Source of the DNA: Taenia hydatigena
Taxonomy: Eukaryota > Platyhelminthes > Cestoda > Cyclophyllidea > Taeniidae
Assembly (NCBI GenBank): GCA_036345935.2
Contig: JADWOT020000009.1
Coordinates: forward strand, 11,375,899-11,439,898
Direction of reading: 5' to 3'
Length of the DNA stretch: 64,000 nt
Shown: positions 24,439 through 35,840 of the stretch, piece after piece
Layout: each line of letters opens with the position of its first letter
Position numbering within the stretch: the first letter of the stretch is position 1
Program-made: the position numbers and the translations under genes
The notes under the pieces: model-generated
Databases searched by the model: none
Told to the model about the DNA's origin: nothing
Seen by the model: the letters and a program-made list of their open reading frames with translations, nothing else

Positions 24439-27400
24439 CTAATTATTTTCGAAACAGTGGTAGGCGCATCTGTGGGCCGGGTGGTGCTTGATGCACTCAA
24501 TGAAGTGGTTCGCCTTCTCCTGCCGTTGACAAATACGGTGCACCATGGTGAAGATGGGAAATTCGGCCTCCAGACCACGATCGTGCAGCATTTCAAAGAC
24601 GTCCGCGGCAGTTAGCACACCCTGCGCTGATTGGCCGCCAAGAAGCTCGGTCTCAAGATCGACCACCGACTTGTCAGTGGTGGCCAGCGCAAATCCAATC
24701 TTGCGGTTGCGACCGCCATAGCAGGTGGTAATTAGGTCAGCGACCCCACAGCTTTCTAGAAAAGTCGACTCTTGTGGGCCTATTCGAGAAAAAAACCCAC
24801 ACACAGTGACGTGTCGGATAAGTTGAACTTGGAAAACAAGTTTAAATGAACCATTTCTAGTCCTGGATGATAGTCATTTGAATTAGAGAAAACGGTACAG
24901 AGAATGCAACTAAATGCTCAATGCTGTCATAACACCATCGAACTGAAAATACTTCGCGATTATGCTAGCTGCATCTTTAAAACCAGGAGCAGCGGCACAA
25001 ATTTCCTCCCCATTTAGGCAAATGTCGCACCAAACTGAAAAAAACAGACAGCAACACCAAACTTTTGATCCCAACGGTATACGTGGTTAGCGTAAACACG
25101 TAGTAGATAAACGGAGTGAAACACCTCACCCCAGGGAATCACAGAACGCACTATCAGCACAAAATAATCACAATTGCGTGAGGATATGTGACATTTCCCT
25201 CGCCACCTAATCATATAGCCCGTATGGAGGAGAGGGAGGGGCGAGTAATTGAATTCCTAACATCCCTTGTAAGCCAGTGTGTGAGAGCGACTGTGTATAT
25301 GTGTGTGCGTGATATGGAATGGGCAAAAGTAGGAAAGAGATGCAATGAAAGCGATATGCAGCGGGTAGAGGGATAGTAATGCCCGTCTCAAAGGAGACAC
25401 GGTCAGAGAAATGATAGCATTAAGTTAAAAGCACGCGCACAACTGATTTAAATGCCGTCCTGATTCCTCTTGCAGTGATGTTATCCCACTACTACTCTAC
25501 CAATGCTACCGGTTTATAGACGAAACAATAAAGAAGAGTCTATGCTTACGACGAACGAGGGAAAAGGGATAATTAATGTATTATATGAGCATTCAAGTTG
25601 GCAATCAGGTCTGAATTGCATTAATACAAAAGTCAACGCATGAGCAAATTGCGGAAGGCGAAGAAGGACTCTAGCACAGAGGCACAAATTATGGCCCGTT
25701 TTCTTAATGGCGAAGTTAATGAGGCAGAGCGAAAAGAGGCGAGAATAACTAGCAGGTGTGAAAAGTGGAACATTGTTTTATCTGGGTGAGAATATCTGTC
25801 CCCGCAGAAAAAAAAAAAACATGCTAATAGCAGGGGGAGGAAAAAGACAGAGCATGTGGACGGGGCGCAAGAGAGGTGCACGATAAGAGAGGGTAATGAT
25901 AAACACCTAGAGTAACCACTCCAGATAGAACAGGAAAGAATGAGAGGGCTTAGAGCAATTCTAGCCTTTCGAAATCCCCTTTTTATATTAGATGGCAGAT
26001 AGAAGCGGCAACGCTGCAAAAGAGCAGCAATTATTTTAATTACGATTTCAATCTCTACAAGTTTTGATCACCAACGTTATGACCCCGTTGTATCATTTCT
26101 ATTGGCAGACTACGTGTCCTTCTGTACACTTATAATAAACGCATACACTTTATGACGTACTCAGGTAGGAACCGGGGGCTATAACAGCAGCCCATGAAAA
26201 AGTGAGGTAGGTATCCCTTAGGAAATTTCCATTGAAAAGAAGAGGACCTAGCACGTTGCTAAGGCGGACCTAACTGTCAGTTAAGTTATTAAACGTAGGT
26301 ACGAAACATGTTCCTGTTTTATTGGCTGTTCAAATGTGCTCGAGTTTCATAGCCACGATCGGAAGCGAAAGTACAACACTAAGGCTCTACCAAAAAGTAA
26401 TTTTAAAGGCGGTTAACCATTAAATCACCCGTTTAGATGACTAATTTTGAAGAACAGGAGCGGCACAAGAGTGCAACAGTTAAATGTGAAGGTGATGGGT
26501 GAAAGGAAGATAACAAGAATCATCAATTCATAAAACCTTAATAGCAGTTCAGCCCATTGTGTGCCTCCTATATGACACAGTAAGCAAATGGATAAAAGGC
26601 GGTTACATAGCCCTTTCAGAAGATTTATGCATTGTACACTCCTGACAGCCGATAAAAAGCAACAAGTTAGCTTATGATGTCTGTGAAATACCAAAAACTT
26701 CTACCGCTCCCAGCCCTACAGTGGGTTGAGAATTGGGCAGTATTTCCGATCCTCAACCAACCCTGAGATATTTGTCCATGAAGGAGATGCAGATTGTAAG
26801 AAAATAAGAAAGTTAACTCTACATTCATTGACTTAATCAAAATTCTTTCGGTCGTTTTGAGAAGGCAACGGCACAGGAGGGTTGATGCCACGAAAATACG
26901 AAAAGTGGAAACGGAAATAACAATCCAGACCATCAAACAATCGAAAAAAAGATGTAAAGCCCATATGTAAATTTTGTAGACAATTTAGGAATAGTTAATT
27001 CATCCTTCATCAGTCAGTAAAGTTGCTCTCTTAAACAGCAGCGACTAATTACAGCAACATCACTTAATTTGTTTTATTAATAGGCAGGACAGAGAGCTAA
27101 GTGGGCTGAGATGAATTAAACGAAAAGGGGGAAAAAGAAACGCTCAACCTATGGCAATCGTGAAAAAAAGATGGCAGGATGAGGTTTTTCTCTCCTGTCT
27201 TATGAGTCGGGCGATTTAAATAATAAATTTACTGAGTGCGCTGTCATCGCAGTTAGCAAGGAAAAAAAACACTAACTTTTACTAAACCAAGACTCTGGTC
27301 AAAAAGAAAAAGTGGGAACTTTGCAAAACATTCCGACTGGTACGTTTGGAGCGTCCCATTCCAGTTATAACGTATATGTATTTAGCAGCTATTTCGAACA

Positions 27401-30400
27401 GACAGAACGAAAACGGCAAATAATCAAACAGAATGCGCCTATGCTACCATTGATGACAGTTTTGACACCTTAGTTTTTTACTGAAGGACAGTAGAAGAGA
27501 CTAGAGGAAGGAAAACACCAGACGTGTAGTTAAAAGTAGTTTTTTTTATTCTTTAAATCAAATTTTGCATAAAGTTCCACTTTTAATTGAGCAATACGAT
27601 CAGAAACATGGGTTTCATCTCAAGTCCACCCCGTGAATAGTCAGGAATAGGAATTTTCAAAAGATAGCATCAATTTTACAATGCTCCTGTCCAAACAAAC
27701 GCGGTATCGATGTGTCTGATCCCCTGTGATGTACTTATTCGTCCCATAATGTGACTCATATCCGGAGGAAACATCTATTCCTCACAAAGCTATGGATTTG
27801 TTGAAGACTACTGACAAAAGAGGACAATTTAAAAAGGTGCTCAGCACCCTCATCAATCAAACAATCATTACATTGAGGTCTCGAACTGGCCACATCAAAT
27901 CGACTCATTGCATGACAAAAAAATCGTTTGTGAGGATGATGGCTGGTCTAGGTTTATTAATAGGCTAGCACAACTATTCAAAAAGGGGGTTATTCACAAA
28001 GTAACCAAAAATTACTGCAATAGGACCCTCTCAAATAATCCCAAAACGAAAGCAGTTCATGATGCGGTGTACTAGAGATGGCACCTTTCGAGTTTAGTAA
28101 GAATTACTAATTCAGGTCTCTATGGATTAATACTAGGATCAAAACTCAAAATTCAAGTAGCCACTTCTAATGTGAATTTGCCCAAATTCGTCCTATGAGA
28201 AGTTCTGTGAAGAAAAAAAGAGGTAGACCACACACTCTCCAACCGTGAGATGCCAAAGAAACACGTTAATATTTAATCGCCGTGGTGCCGTGCGAAGCCA
28301 GACACTCGTGGTTTTTGCTTGTTGCCCCTTGCCTCCACCCTACCTCCCATCCTTTTTTTGAATATTGAATGAGCTCGTGTACGTGTGTCACGTAAAGCCA
28401 AGCAGACATGCGCAAAAGGTAAATACATCATCTTTGGCAGAAAGTAGTGTGAAAAAACGACCAGCTTAAAAAGCACATAACACCTATAAGCCATGGCACC
28501 CCACTTGGGGTGTGTCCTTTCATCGTGGGACAAAACATGCTATTCCAGCCACAAGCTTTGACCCAACATTACCACCTATTGAGAGAAGTAACGGCGTAAA
28601 TCAAATGGGAATGCAAATTCCGATAAAAAAAAGCACTGGAGTAACAGAGACCGCATTTTACATTCAGTAGCCAACTTTAAAGTTCACATTGATTGATAAA
28701 CTGGAACGTTCTGTTCTGGCAGGCGGCTTTAATTTTGAGAATGAGCCGAACGTCACGTGAGAGATTAAAGGTGAGATTGACTTTTTGGGCAGTTGTGGAA
28801 GGGGAAAACACCATTTTAAACTCGGTAGGATCGAATGGCCCGTTTGTAATTAATCGAAGCTAAACAAGGTGGCGATTTTGAACACACAAGAGAGATGACG
28901 CTCCGATTCCCCTTTAATGCTTTAAACAATTGAGCACACCTTTGGCTAGGACAGAGACAGGGAAACCACACTACTCCATAACATGAAGGTGAGAAATTCG
29001 TCAAAATCTCGTTAAGGATGGTTCCCTGACTGGGAAGATGGGAACACCTTGACCACTCAATCGTTTCAATAAGCAATAACTCAAGCTAGGGATTTACTGC
29101 TAAAAAAGAAAACACGGTTTAAAGCCTTCAAGCGTTGCCGTTTGATTCCACGGTTTTTATTAAAGCGTTATGGTCTTCCTGACCTTGTTATCCTAATGTG
29201 ATTACTGCCACGGAAAACGCAAAATTCATCGACGCTGAATTCTCATCAAGTAAATATTCAGAAGGAAAAATAATGTGAAATGGCAGGAGATGATGAGAAA
29301 ATGAGTTATACACCCCAGTAGGCCGTCAATTCACTTTATCTGATTAACACAACGTCGCTCAAACTGTATTATATCTGATGCCTAATGATTATGGCTTAGG
29401 AAATAGGAAAGGCATAACGTGGTATGACCTAGCAGTATTTTTATATTAGCAAACCATTTTAAGGCATCATCCAAAACTGTTGCGCGCATACCAACCCTTA
29501 TTCCAGCAAAGCTTCAAGGACCAAAGGGGAATCACGCCACTGTGCATTAGGTAACACGCGAGCATTTTTCAATGCCTAAACAATCGTACATCGTACCAAC
29601 AGAATCGGTGAGCAAGAATAGAGTGATGGATGCAGTGATTCAATTCCAGTTCCATCAGGAATGCTCGCTTCTTAACTTTTGTCTGGTGTTATAATACTCG
29701 ATGTTGAGGAAATGATTCAAAAAAAGCAACTAAACAGAATGTCAATTGGTTGTTTTTGCACGTCTCGTGTAACAGTTTTCAGTAAGAATGCTTGTGCACT
29801 GACTCAAAGCAATCTTGCTATCTGATAATTCTCTGTCTGACAAGTCAAAACACAACTCAACATGCACTGAATCCCAAATTTGCAGTAATTCCGGACATTC
29901 AGTTATTCTCTCCGACTAAAAAATCCTCCTGTATGGTCCTGGTCTGGCGCCAAGACACGATTTGTTTTAAAAAAGTACTCCAACACCAAAACTGAGCATT
30001 TGTACCATTACAGCGATAGGCTGCCTATTTACCATGCAGACCGTCGATAACTTACTGCCGCAGCCAAGCTTTGAATTCACATGTCATTTAAAAAGCAACT
30101 CTGATACTAGTAAATACACGAAAATAATGAAAACATGCCATAGAAAATAGTTGAGCGTCAATGCACTTTACTGCATTGCCACGTGAAATGTAATTTCATC
30201 ACGAAACACAAACCCAAAAGATGGCCAAAACGAAATTCTTCTCAGCACACTGATTAATGAACATAATTAATGAAGACTAAAATGGGTAGTGTAGAAATAT
30301 TCAACCTCACATTTGAAGGAGGACACCTGATCATTCGGAAGCAAACTAAAATCTATCTTCCTCCATAACCTTGCCTTACATTCCAATTCATTCAAATTCG

Positions 30401-33400
30401 CCCATAAAAAAGTCACTTAACCTACTAATTATGGAGGGACTAACTGGATACTGGGGACTAATGGGGTTCAAATGCGTTAATAAAGGAGTAATGAAAGGGG
30501 TAACAAACCCGCCTTTGTGTTTTTGTTTGTGTGAATGCATTTTAATTAAGCAGATTAAAAGTACCCATCTGGATGCTCTTCTTCGTAGTCCTACCGAAGT
30601 AAACTGCCAATTTATCACCACAAAAGGCTGCTTCAAGATCGTGTAATTTAATGTCTCAGACACGAAAAGACGAGAGAATACAAAAAACCATATTTATTTG
30701 GCTAAAATACCAAACGATGGCAAAAATCGCCCTCATTGCCGTTAAGCTACACATTCTTATGCTTGTGGAAATTTAGTTAATGCGGATTGAACGGCTTTCT
30801 TCGGCTGTTCGCTTCCACTAGGAACAAAAGTGTAAATAGGTTTGTTAACACCAATTCCAAGGGGAAATGAATAAATAATTCTACATTGGATTCCAAACCA
30901 CGGTTAATGGCTAAGTGGAAAGAAATTAAGAAGTCCTGGAGATGGTACAGATAAAAAGTGGAGTGGGCTACCAATAAATATTCTTGGGCCGAGTTGGAAA
31001 AAAACCACAATATTTTTCGAAACCCATGGAAGGAGTCGGAAAGTTTCGAAGTGTGGAAGGGGTCTAATTCCCGTCCAACAAATGAAGATGCTTAGTAAGG
31101 CCTTCAAAAGCCGGAAATAACTGATGGTGTGATGGCTGCAGCTCTATTTTATTTATTAGAATAAGTCGTGATAATAGATTGTGTTTGAAGTTCAAGAAAG
31201 AAGCCAACTAATTACATCCAACAAACGACTCATCCCAAAACCGCACTAGAAAGATGCGCCTTTTAGGAATGAGATTTGATTCAAACAAGCGTACTTTTTA
31301 ATCATGCTTTTTCCTTTTTTGTGTGATTGAGCATCCGAACTTTTACTCATTGGAGCGGAAATGGGCCAGATCTTACTGCATAAAGCAGCCGATATTTTAC
31401 TGGGTGTGTGTAAGGATCGACCAAAAATAAGGAGATCGTGATACTTACACCTCTTACTAAAGAACTGGAAGATAAATCTTTTCATCTCCATGAAACCCAG
31501 TCGAATAATCGCAGCCTTGGTGTCCTCTCCATAACCCAGGCCCTCGCCCAATCCAGCACCAATGGCGACAATGTTTTTAAGGGCGCCGCACAATTCTGCT
31601 CCTATCTCGTCAGAGATCACAGAGATGCGAAAATATGGTGTCTAAAAAATATATAAAATTATGTTTCCTACTTAAATAATATAAGTAGCAAGACTTACAC
31701 TGACAATATAAGCAGGCCCGGCTGCGACGTTTTTATCTGGATGCACACAAACAGGTATAAAATTCATGCTCATATGAGCGGGCGAATTTCAATTTTAGAA
31801 TTTTCAAGTACGACGAACCCGTTAATAGCTCAAATACGGACCAGAACCCTTGTTTAAAGCATAGATTATCAAAAAATAACCTAGTCCAGCTAGTAGCGAT
31901 AAGTCCTTAAGGGTGGGCGAATAAGAGATGATGAAATCGCAAGACGCAATTAAATTGACACATTCGCTGTGAGTATAGCCTCCAGTTCATCAATATTTAC
32001 ATATAGCTAGTTCACATTGTTAAAATGGTGCATTTCCATTAGCCGCATCTCCGCTGCATTCCAAAACCTTACTCCTGGGTATTTTGAAATACTTCTATCA
32101 ATCAATTTACAATCTAGCCAAAAAATTCTTAACCTATTTAATTATACTGTCACGAATGCGGTTCCATAAAATAAATTACCAGATGGCTAAAGACAAATGC
32201 ACTTGAAAATTATGATGATGAGTGTTGACATGAGTAAGAAATTATTAACGGATGCCAAATTGAAATCGTGGGGAAATAGACGGACAAGTGCAACACTCAA
32301 TTCGTAAAGTATTCGGAGCTTTTATTCACCATTTTTGTATTATTTTGTCTCCTTTTCCAGCTTTAAATCCCAATTTATTTGTTTACTGTCGCCCAGCCGT
32401 GCCCATCACGCTACGTTGGCAGTTCGGACACACGTACGCGGGTCGATTGTGGGAACAGCACAACACGATCACCCATGCAATTTAGAAATGCCGTCGGTTC
32501 TGGCAACCAATCAAGGCACCCAAGCTTATGGATGACTCGGGCACAGCAAAGCAGTTGAGGCACAATTATGATTTGCCTAAGATTGCGTATAGGTCGGGGA
32601 CGGCTCCAGAGAATTAATCACCAAATAAGCGTAGAGAGTACAAGCACGACCCAAGTCTCCGCACGATCTACAGGAGCGATTTTTTTGAAAAACTGAATTT
32701 TCCAATCTCTAAAGCTAACAAACCTCGAAGAGTTCTTTCAACTCCAGGCCCTGTGATCGATCCAAAGACCCAACTGTCGCTTCGCAGAACTTCTCCTGGG
32801 CCACTTCCGAGGCCAAATTCGCACCCATCATAACAGCACAGGGGATGTTTAGCGTATCGCGAATAAGGTCTGTCAACAAGCTCACTCCAACGCCAGGTAC
32901 TTTGTTCAAACCCTTGAAGAAGAGAGGGGAATGGATAAACAAGAGCAGATTAGGCTTCTCCTTTACGACTTTTATTAAAGAGGAGGAAAAAGTGCAGAGC
33001 ATCAAAGTCTTTGCCACAACTTTGAAATGCGTGCGTGAACGCACATACAGGGCAATTGTGACTGATGACCTCAAAGCGGAGCCAATCGGGCGTGCAGAGG
33101 CCAACAAGAAACGCAGCCAGTACATACATACCACATGGATGAGGGAATGTACATAAAAGTATACTTTGTTAAGTCTGCCAATGAGAAAGGAATCATGTAA
33201 GTGTAATCACGCACCCGCTTGCGTCTCCATTAGCCTTTTGTGATCAAATAATTGTTAGTAAATTAAAAGGCGAATTCGAGTGAAATTAACCCATTACAGA
33301 TGGTGGCAAAGAGGAGGTTACCGAGATTTTGCAAAAAAGAGGCAAGCTTTGCAACAGTTAATCGCTATTTTGAGCAAGGAAGAAGTGAATAATGTACGAG

Positions 33401-34493
33401 GGTGACAATCTACAAGACTAGTTCTGAATAAAAAATGTCAACTTATTAGGCAAGCATGAGGCTGACAATACACTACTTTAATAACCCAAGTTAAAACAGA
33501 TGAAAAATCCCTTCAAATAACATGAATTTCGCGCAGAATAGTGTCTTTTAAGCATGTGATCAGTGAAACTTGGACACAAAGTTTTTAGGAAGCCCAAAAT
33601 CATCCGGTTGCAGAAGAATATGATGGTACAGTGAGGCGATTATTTAAATTAAAGTGCAGCACAAATTCACGCGCAGCAGCAAAGCCTGGCTTTACCTCAA
33701 ACATGGAGACGACGGTACAAGGGTGATACTAGCCTACAACTGAACCTACGCTAGGAACAGCACAAATCCGGATCATCAAAAGCTTCTTTAGCTTACGTGT
33801 TATGAAATGGACTAGTAGTCTGTATAAAGGCAAAAAGGTAGTAAGTAATAGCAACTCGTGACATTAGTAATGAAGTTAGATTACACAAAAAACTAAGAAG
33901 AATCTGAGACGCCGAGCAAGAAAGTAGGAGGATAAAAACCTCATAAAAGGTTTGACAAAAAAATAATGCTATTTCGTGACTTGCGAACTTTACTCAGGAA
34001 AATCAAAGCCGTCCCGGGTAACACAAGGCGAATAGATAAGCAGGCGTAGATTGTTTGCTCAAACAAGCAGCATTGTCCCCATTGATCCACTTACTTTTAT
34101 CAAAGAACAGCCATAACATCCAGGTTTAAGATGTGGTTTCAGCGTCTGACATGTCTTTTTGAGAAATTGGTGAGGTAGGACAAAGATCAGTACATCAGCG
34201 CCGTGACAGCAGCTTTCGAGATCAGGCAAAGCAACAACGTTCGGTGGAATTCTTACGCCTGGAAGATATTTTACATTCTCATGCTCCTTATTTATCAATT
34301 CAGTGAGTTTCTGACCATTGATCATCTCCTCGAAAACCCACATCCGCACCTTTATGTAAAAGCATTAAATCCCTTAGGTGCATACCTTATCTTCGAAAGA
34401 TTCCATCTGCAAAACATTTAGTCCAATAATCTTTGCTATTGTTGAACCCCAATTGCCGGAACCAATGACAGAAACGCACCTCTTACCGGCCAT
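24439..34493 (-). CDS. GPD1: Glycerol-3-phosphate dehydrogenase [NAD+], cytosolic; complete, 5 exons
   Basis: It interconverts dihydroxyacetone phosphate plus NADH and sn-glycerol-3-phosphate plus NAD+ in the cytosol, linking glycolysis to glycerolipid synthesis and redox balance. Exons, in transcript order: 34386-34493, 34095-34349, 32724-32912, 31449-31641 and 24439-24779. All junctions are GT-AG and phases close (0, 0, 0, 1), giving 361 residues; the vertebrate enzyme has about 349. The Rossmann motif GSGNWGS is at 11-17. The SLIK active-site lysine is residue 121 and the catalytic lysine in [10 protein letters not shown] is residue 226. NLASEVA and [21 protein letters not shown] match the family closely. 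The start is fixed by homology ([13 protein letters not shown]). Introns are 36, 1182, 1082 and 6669 bp. Past the usual end, the C terminus carries roughly ten extra residues ([10 protein letters not shown]). The gene lies downstream of, and on the same strand as, the RasGAP gene; a nested LTR-like repeat occupies its upstream region. Confidence 0.96.
24780..31448 (-). other. Large fourth intron of GPD1
   Basis: 6.7 kb between the donor after Arg248 (phase 1, AGGT|gtaagt) and the acceptor aatag|GCCCAC. It splits the substrate-binding domain just before FLESCG. I see no coding exon or known element in it; the short frames on both strands look random. A TG-rich patch lies near 25280-25310. Confidence 0.8.
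34350..34385 (-). other. 36-bp intron of GPD1
   Basis: Exon 1 ends EDK|gtatgc and exon 2 begins after ttacataaag|GTG CGG ATG TGG. The intron is only 36 bp, AT-rich, and in phase 0. Retaining it would not break the frame by length, but homology requires removal: the family reads directly from the NAD-binding region into VRMWVFEE. Very short introns of this size are known in flatworms. Confidence 0.85.
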
Positions 34494-34796
34494 CCCCCAC
34501 AAGCAAACACAGCAACGACTAATTAGACATCCGAAAAGTCGCGACAGCCGCCAGATACTATAAACAAATTCATGGTATTTTCTGCTACTAAATCAACCGT
34601 GCCAAAAAGCCAGCTAACTAATATTTTAAACAATGCATTTTATATGTAAAGCTTATTGCTTGCTCTGTCGTCAACGAAACAAGGTGCCTTTTGGTCTTTT
34701 AATACCCGTTAGGCATGGTCGCAACATGTATGATTAAGTGTTGCAAAGTTTCTGCAGTACTTCATTGTGATACTATCTACAATTATAAAACTATGC

Positions 34797-35174
34797 TTAC
34801 AGCGTTTTGAGGCTTTTTAGGAGGCAGAAGGCAGAATACTAGAGTAGAATATACATGTTCAACAGGCAGAGGGAAATGAGCTGCTGGCATGGCCCGGGGG
34901 CCAGCCTACGCAGCTAGGGCAATATGACCTGTAGTACTTTGTTTGTTAGAACTGCCGGTTTCTGTCAAGGTCACAGAGGTGGCCGTACTGCCCTAGCTGC
35001 GTGGGCTGGCCTCCCGGCCATGCCAGCAGCCTATTTCCCTCTGTCCGGTGAATATATGTATTCTACCCTGCCACTTTGCCTTCTTTTGCCTTAAGGCAGC
35101 CTCGGGACGCTACATGACCACCTCTGTGACTCTGACCAAAATCAGCAGTCCAAAAAAAGCAAAGTATTACGACA
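34797..35174. repeat. Older copy of an LTR/TRIM-like element, split by a second copy
   Basis: The outer copy runs on the plus strand from about 34797 to 34929 and resumes at 35120 to about 35174. When the 185-bp insert and one TGACC are removed, its two halves line up end to end with the reverse complement of the insert. Shared words include CAGAGGGAAAT, GCTGCTGGCATGGCC, ACGCAGCTAGGGCA and ACCTCTGTGAC. The outer ends have decayed and show no obvious target duplication. The result is a long imperfect inverted repeat (arms about 34823-34929 and 34981-35090), which could also form a hairpin. Confidence 0.65.
34930..35114 (-). mobile_element. Solo LTR / TRIM-type element inserted in opposite orientation
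   Basis: 185 bp beginning TGTAG and ending CTACA, i.e. the TG...CA termini of a long terminal repeat. It is flanked on both sides by TGACC (34925-34929 and 35115-35119), a 5-bp target-site duplication typical of LTR-element integrase. There is no coding capacity, so it is either a solo LTR or part of a non-autonomous terminal-repeat element; such TRIM elements are described in taeniid tapeworms. It sits about 440 bp upstream of the GPD1 start codon and contains TCAAGGTCA at 34965-34973, a nuclear-receptor (NR5A/ERR type) binding sequence. The strand is assigned from the alignment to the outer copy and is relative only. Confidence 0.65.
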
Positions 35175-35840
35175 ATTTTGCTCAAATTGAGAGTTGGCAT
35201 GTTAGCTATGCACGGTTGTTTATCAATCATCCGTAGTTTCCAAGCGATATTTACTGATGTCAAAGATTTGATCGTTCACCCTTGGTATCAGCTAGATGCA
35301 CGATCGCTGGTTAGTGTATTTTAAGGGATAAAACCGCTTCGTGACTATACGTTATCATCCACACTTTAAAGAAAGACACAAATGTTCCTCGATTTGCAGC
35401 GGCACCTTATTTTCCCCCTTTATGAAAAGTCAAATCCAGAGCACCACAGCAACATCTCAAATGCAGCGCTTTAGTCCTCTTCGAAGTTGAGATGGCCCAT
35501 ACCTGCTACGAGGAATGGGGCACCACGACCAAATGCCGTTTCAAGGGACACTTTCGTGGACGCGGAGCCATCGCTAGGCGCGCAAACGACATCTCAACAG
35601 ACTTATGCTCCCGACTCTTCCTTCAGGTGTAGTAAAGGCACCTTCTAGGGCTCTTAACCTGTATATTCGAGATTTCTCTTTGAGCATCTTCAAACTCTTG
35701 GCACACACATTACCTCAACACCGATAAAATGAAAGAAATAATGTACTACAGTGTCCTATGAAAGTAAGGGATGAAAATAGGCGGTGGAACAATTGATCGT
35801 TGCTGGTTTATACAAATCCCACAAAAGGAGGGGAGTCTGA

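Noticed and set aside
30371..30663. Two overlapping 91-codon frames on opposite strands
   Set aside because: They mirror each other, lie in a GPD1 intron, and have no splice signals or motifs. Chance complementarity.
34497..35840. Operon-like co-transcription of RasGAP and GPD1
   Set aside because: They are on the same strand, but about 1.35 kb with a nested repeat separates them. Flatworm polycistrons usually have much shorter gaps.
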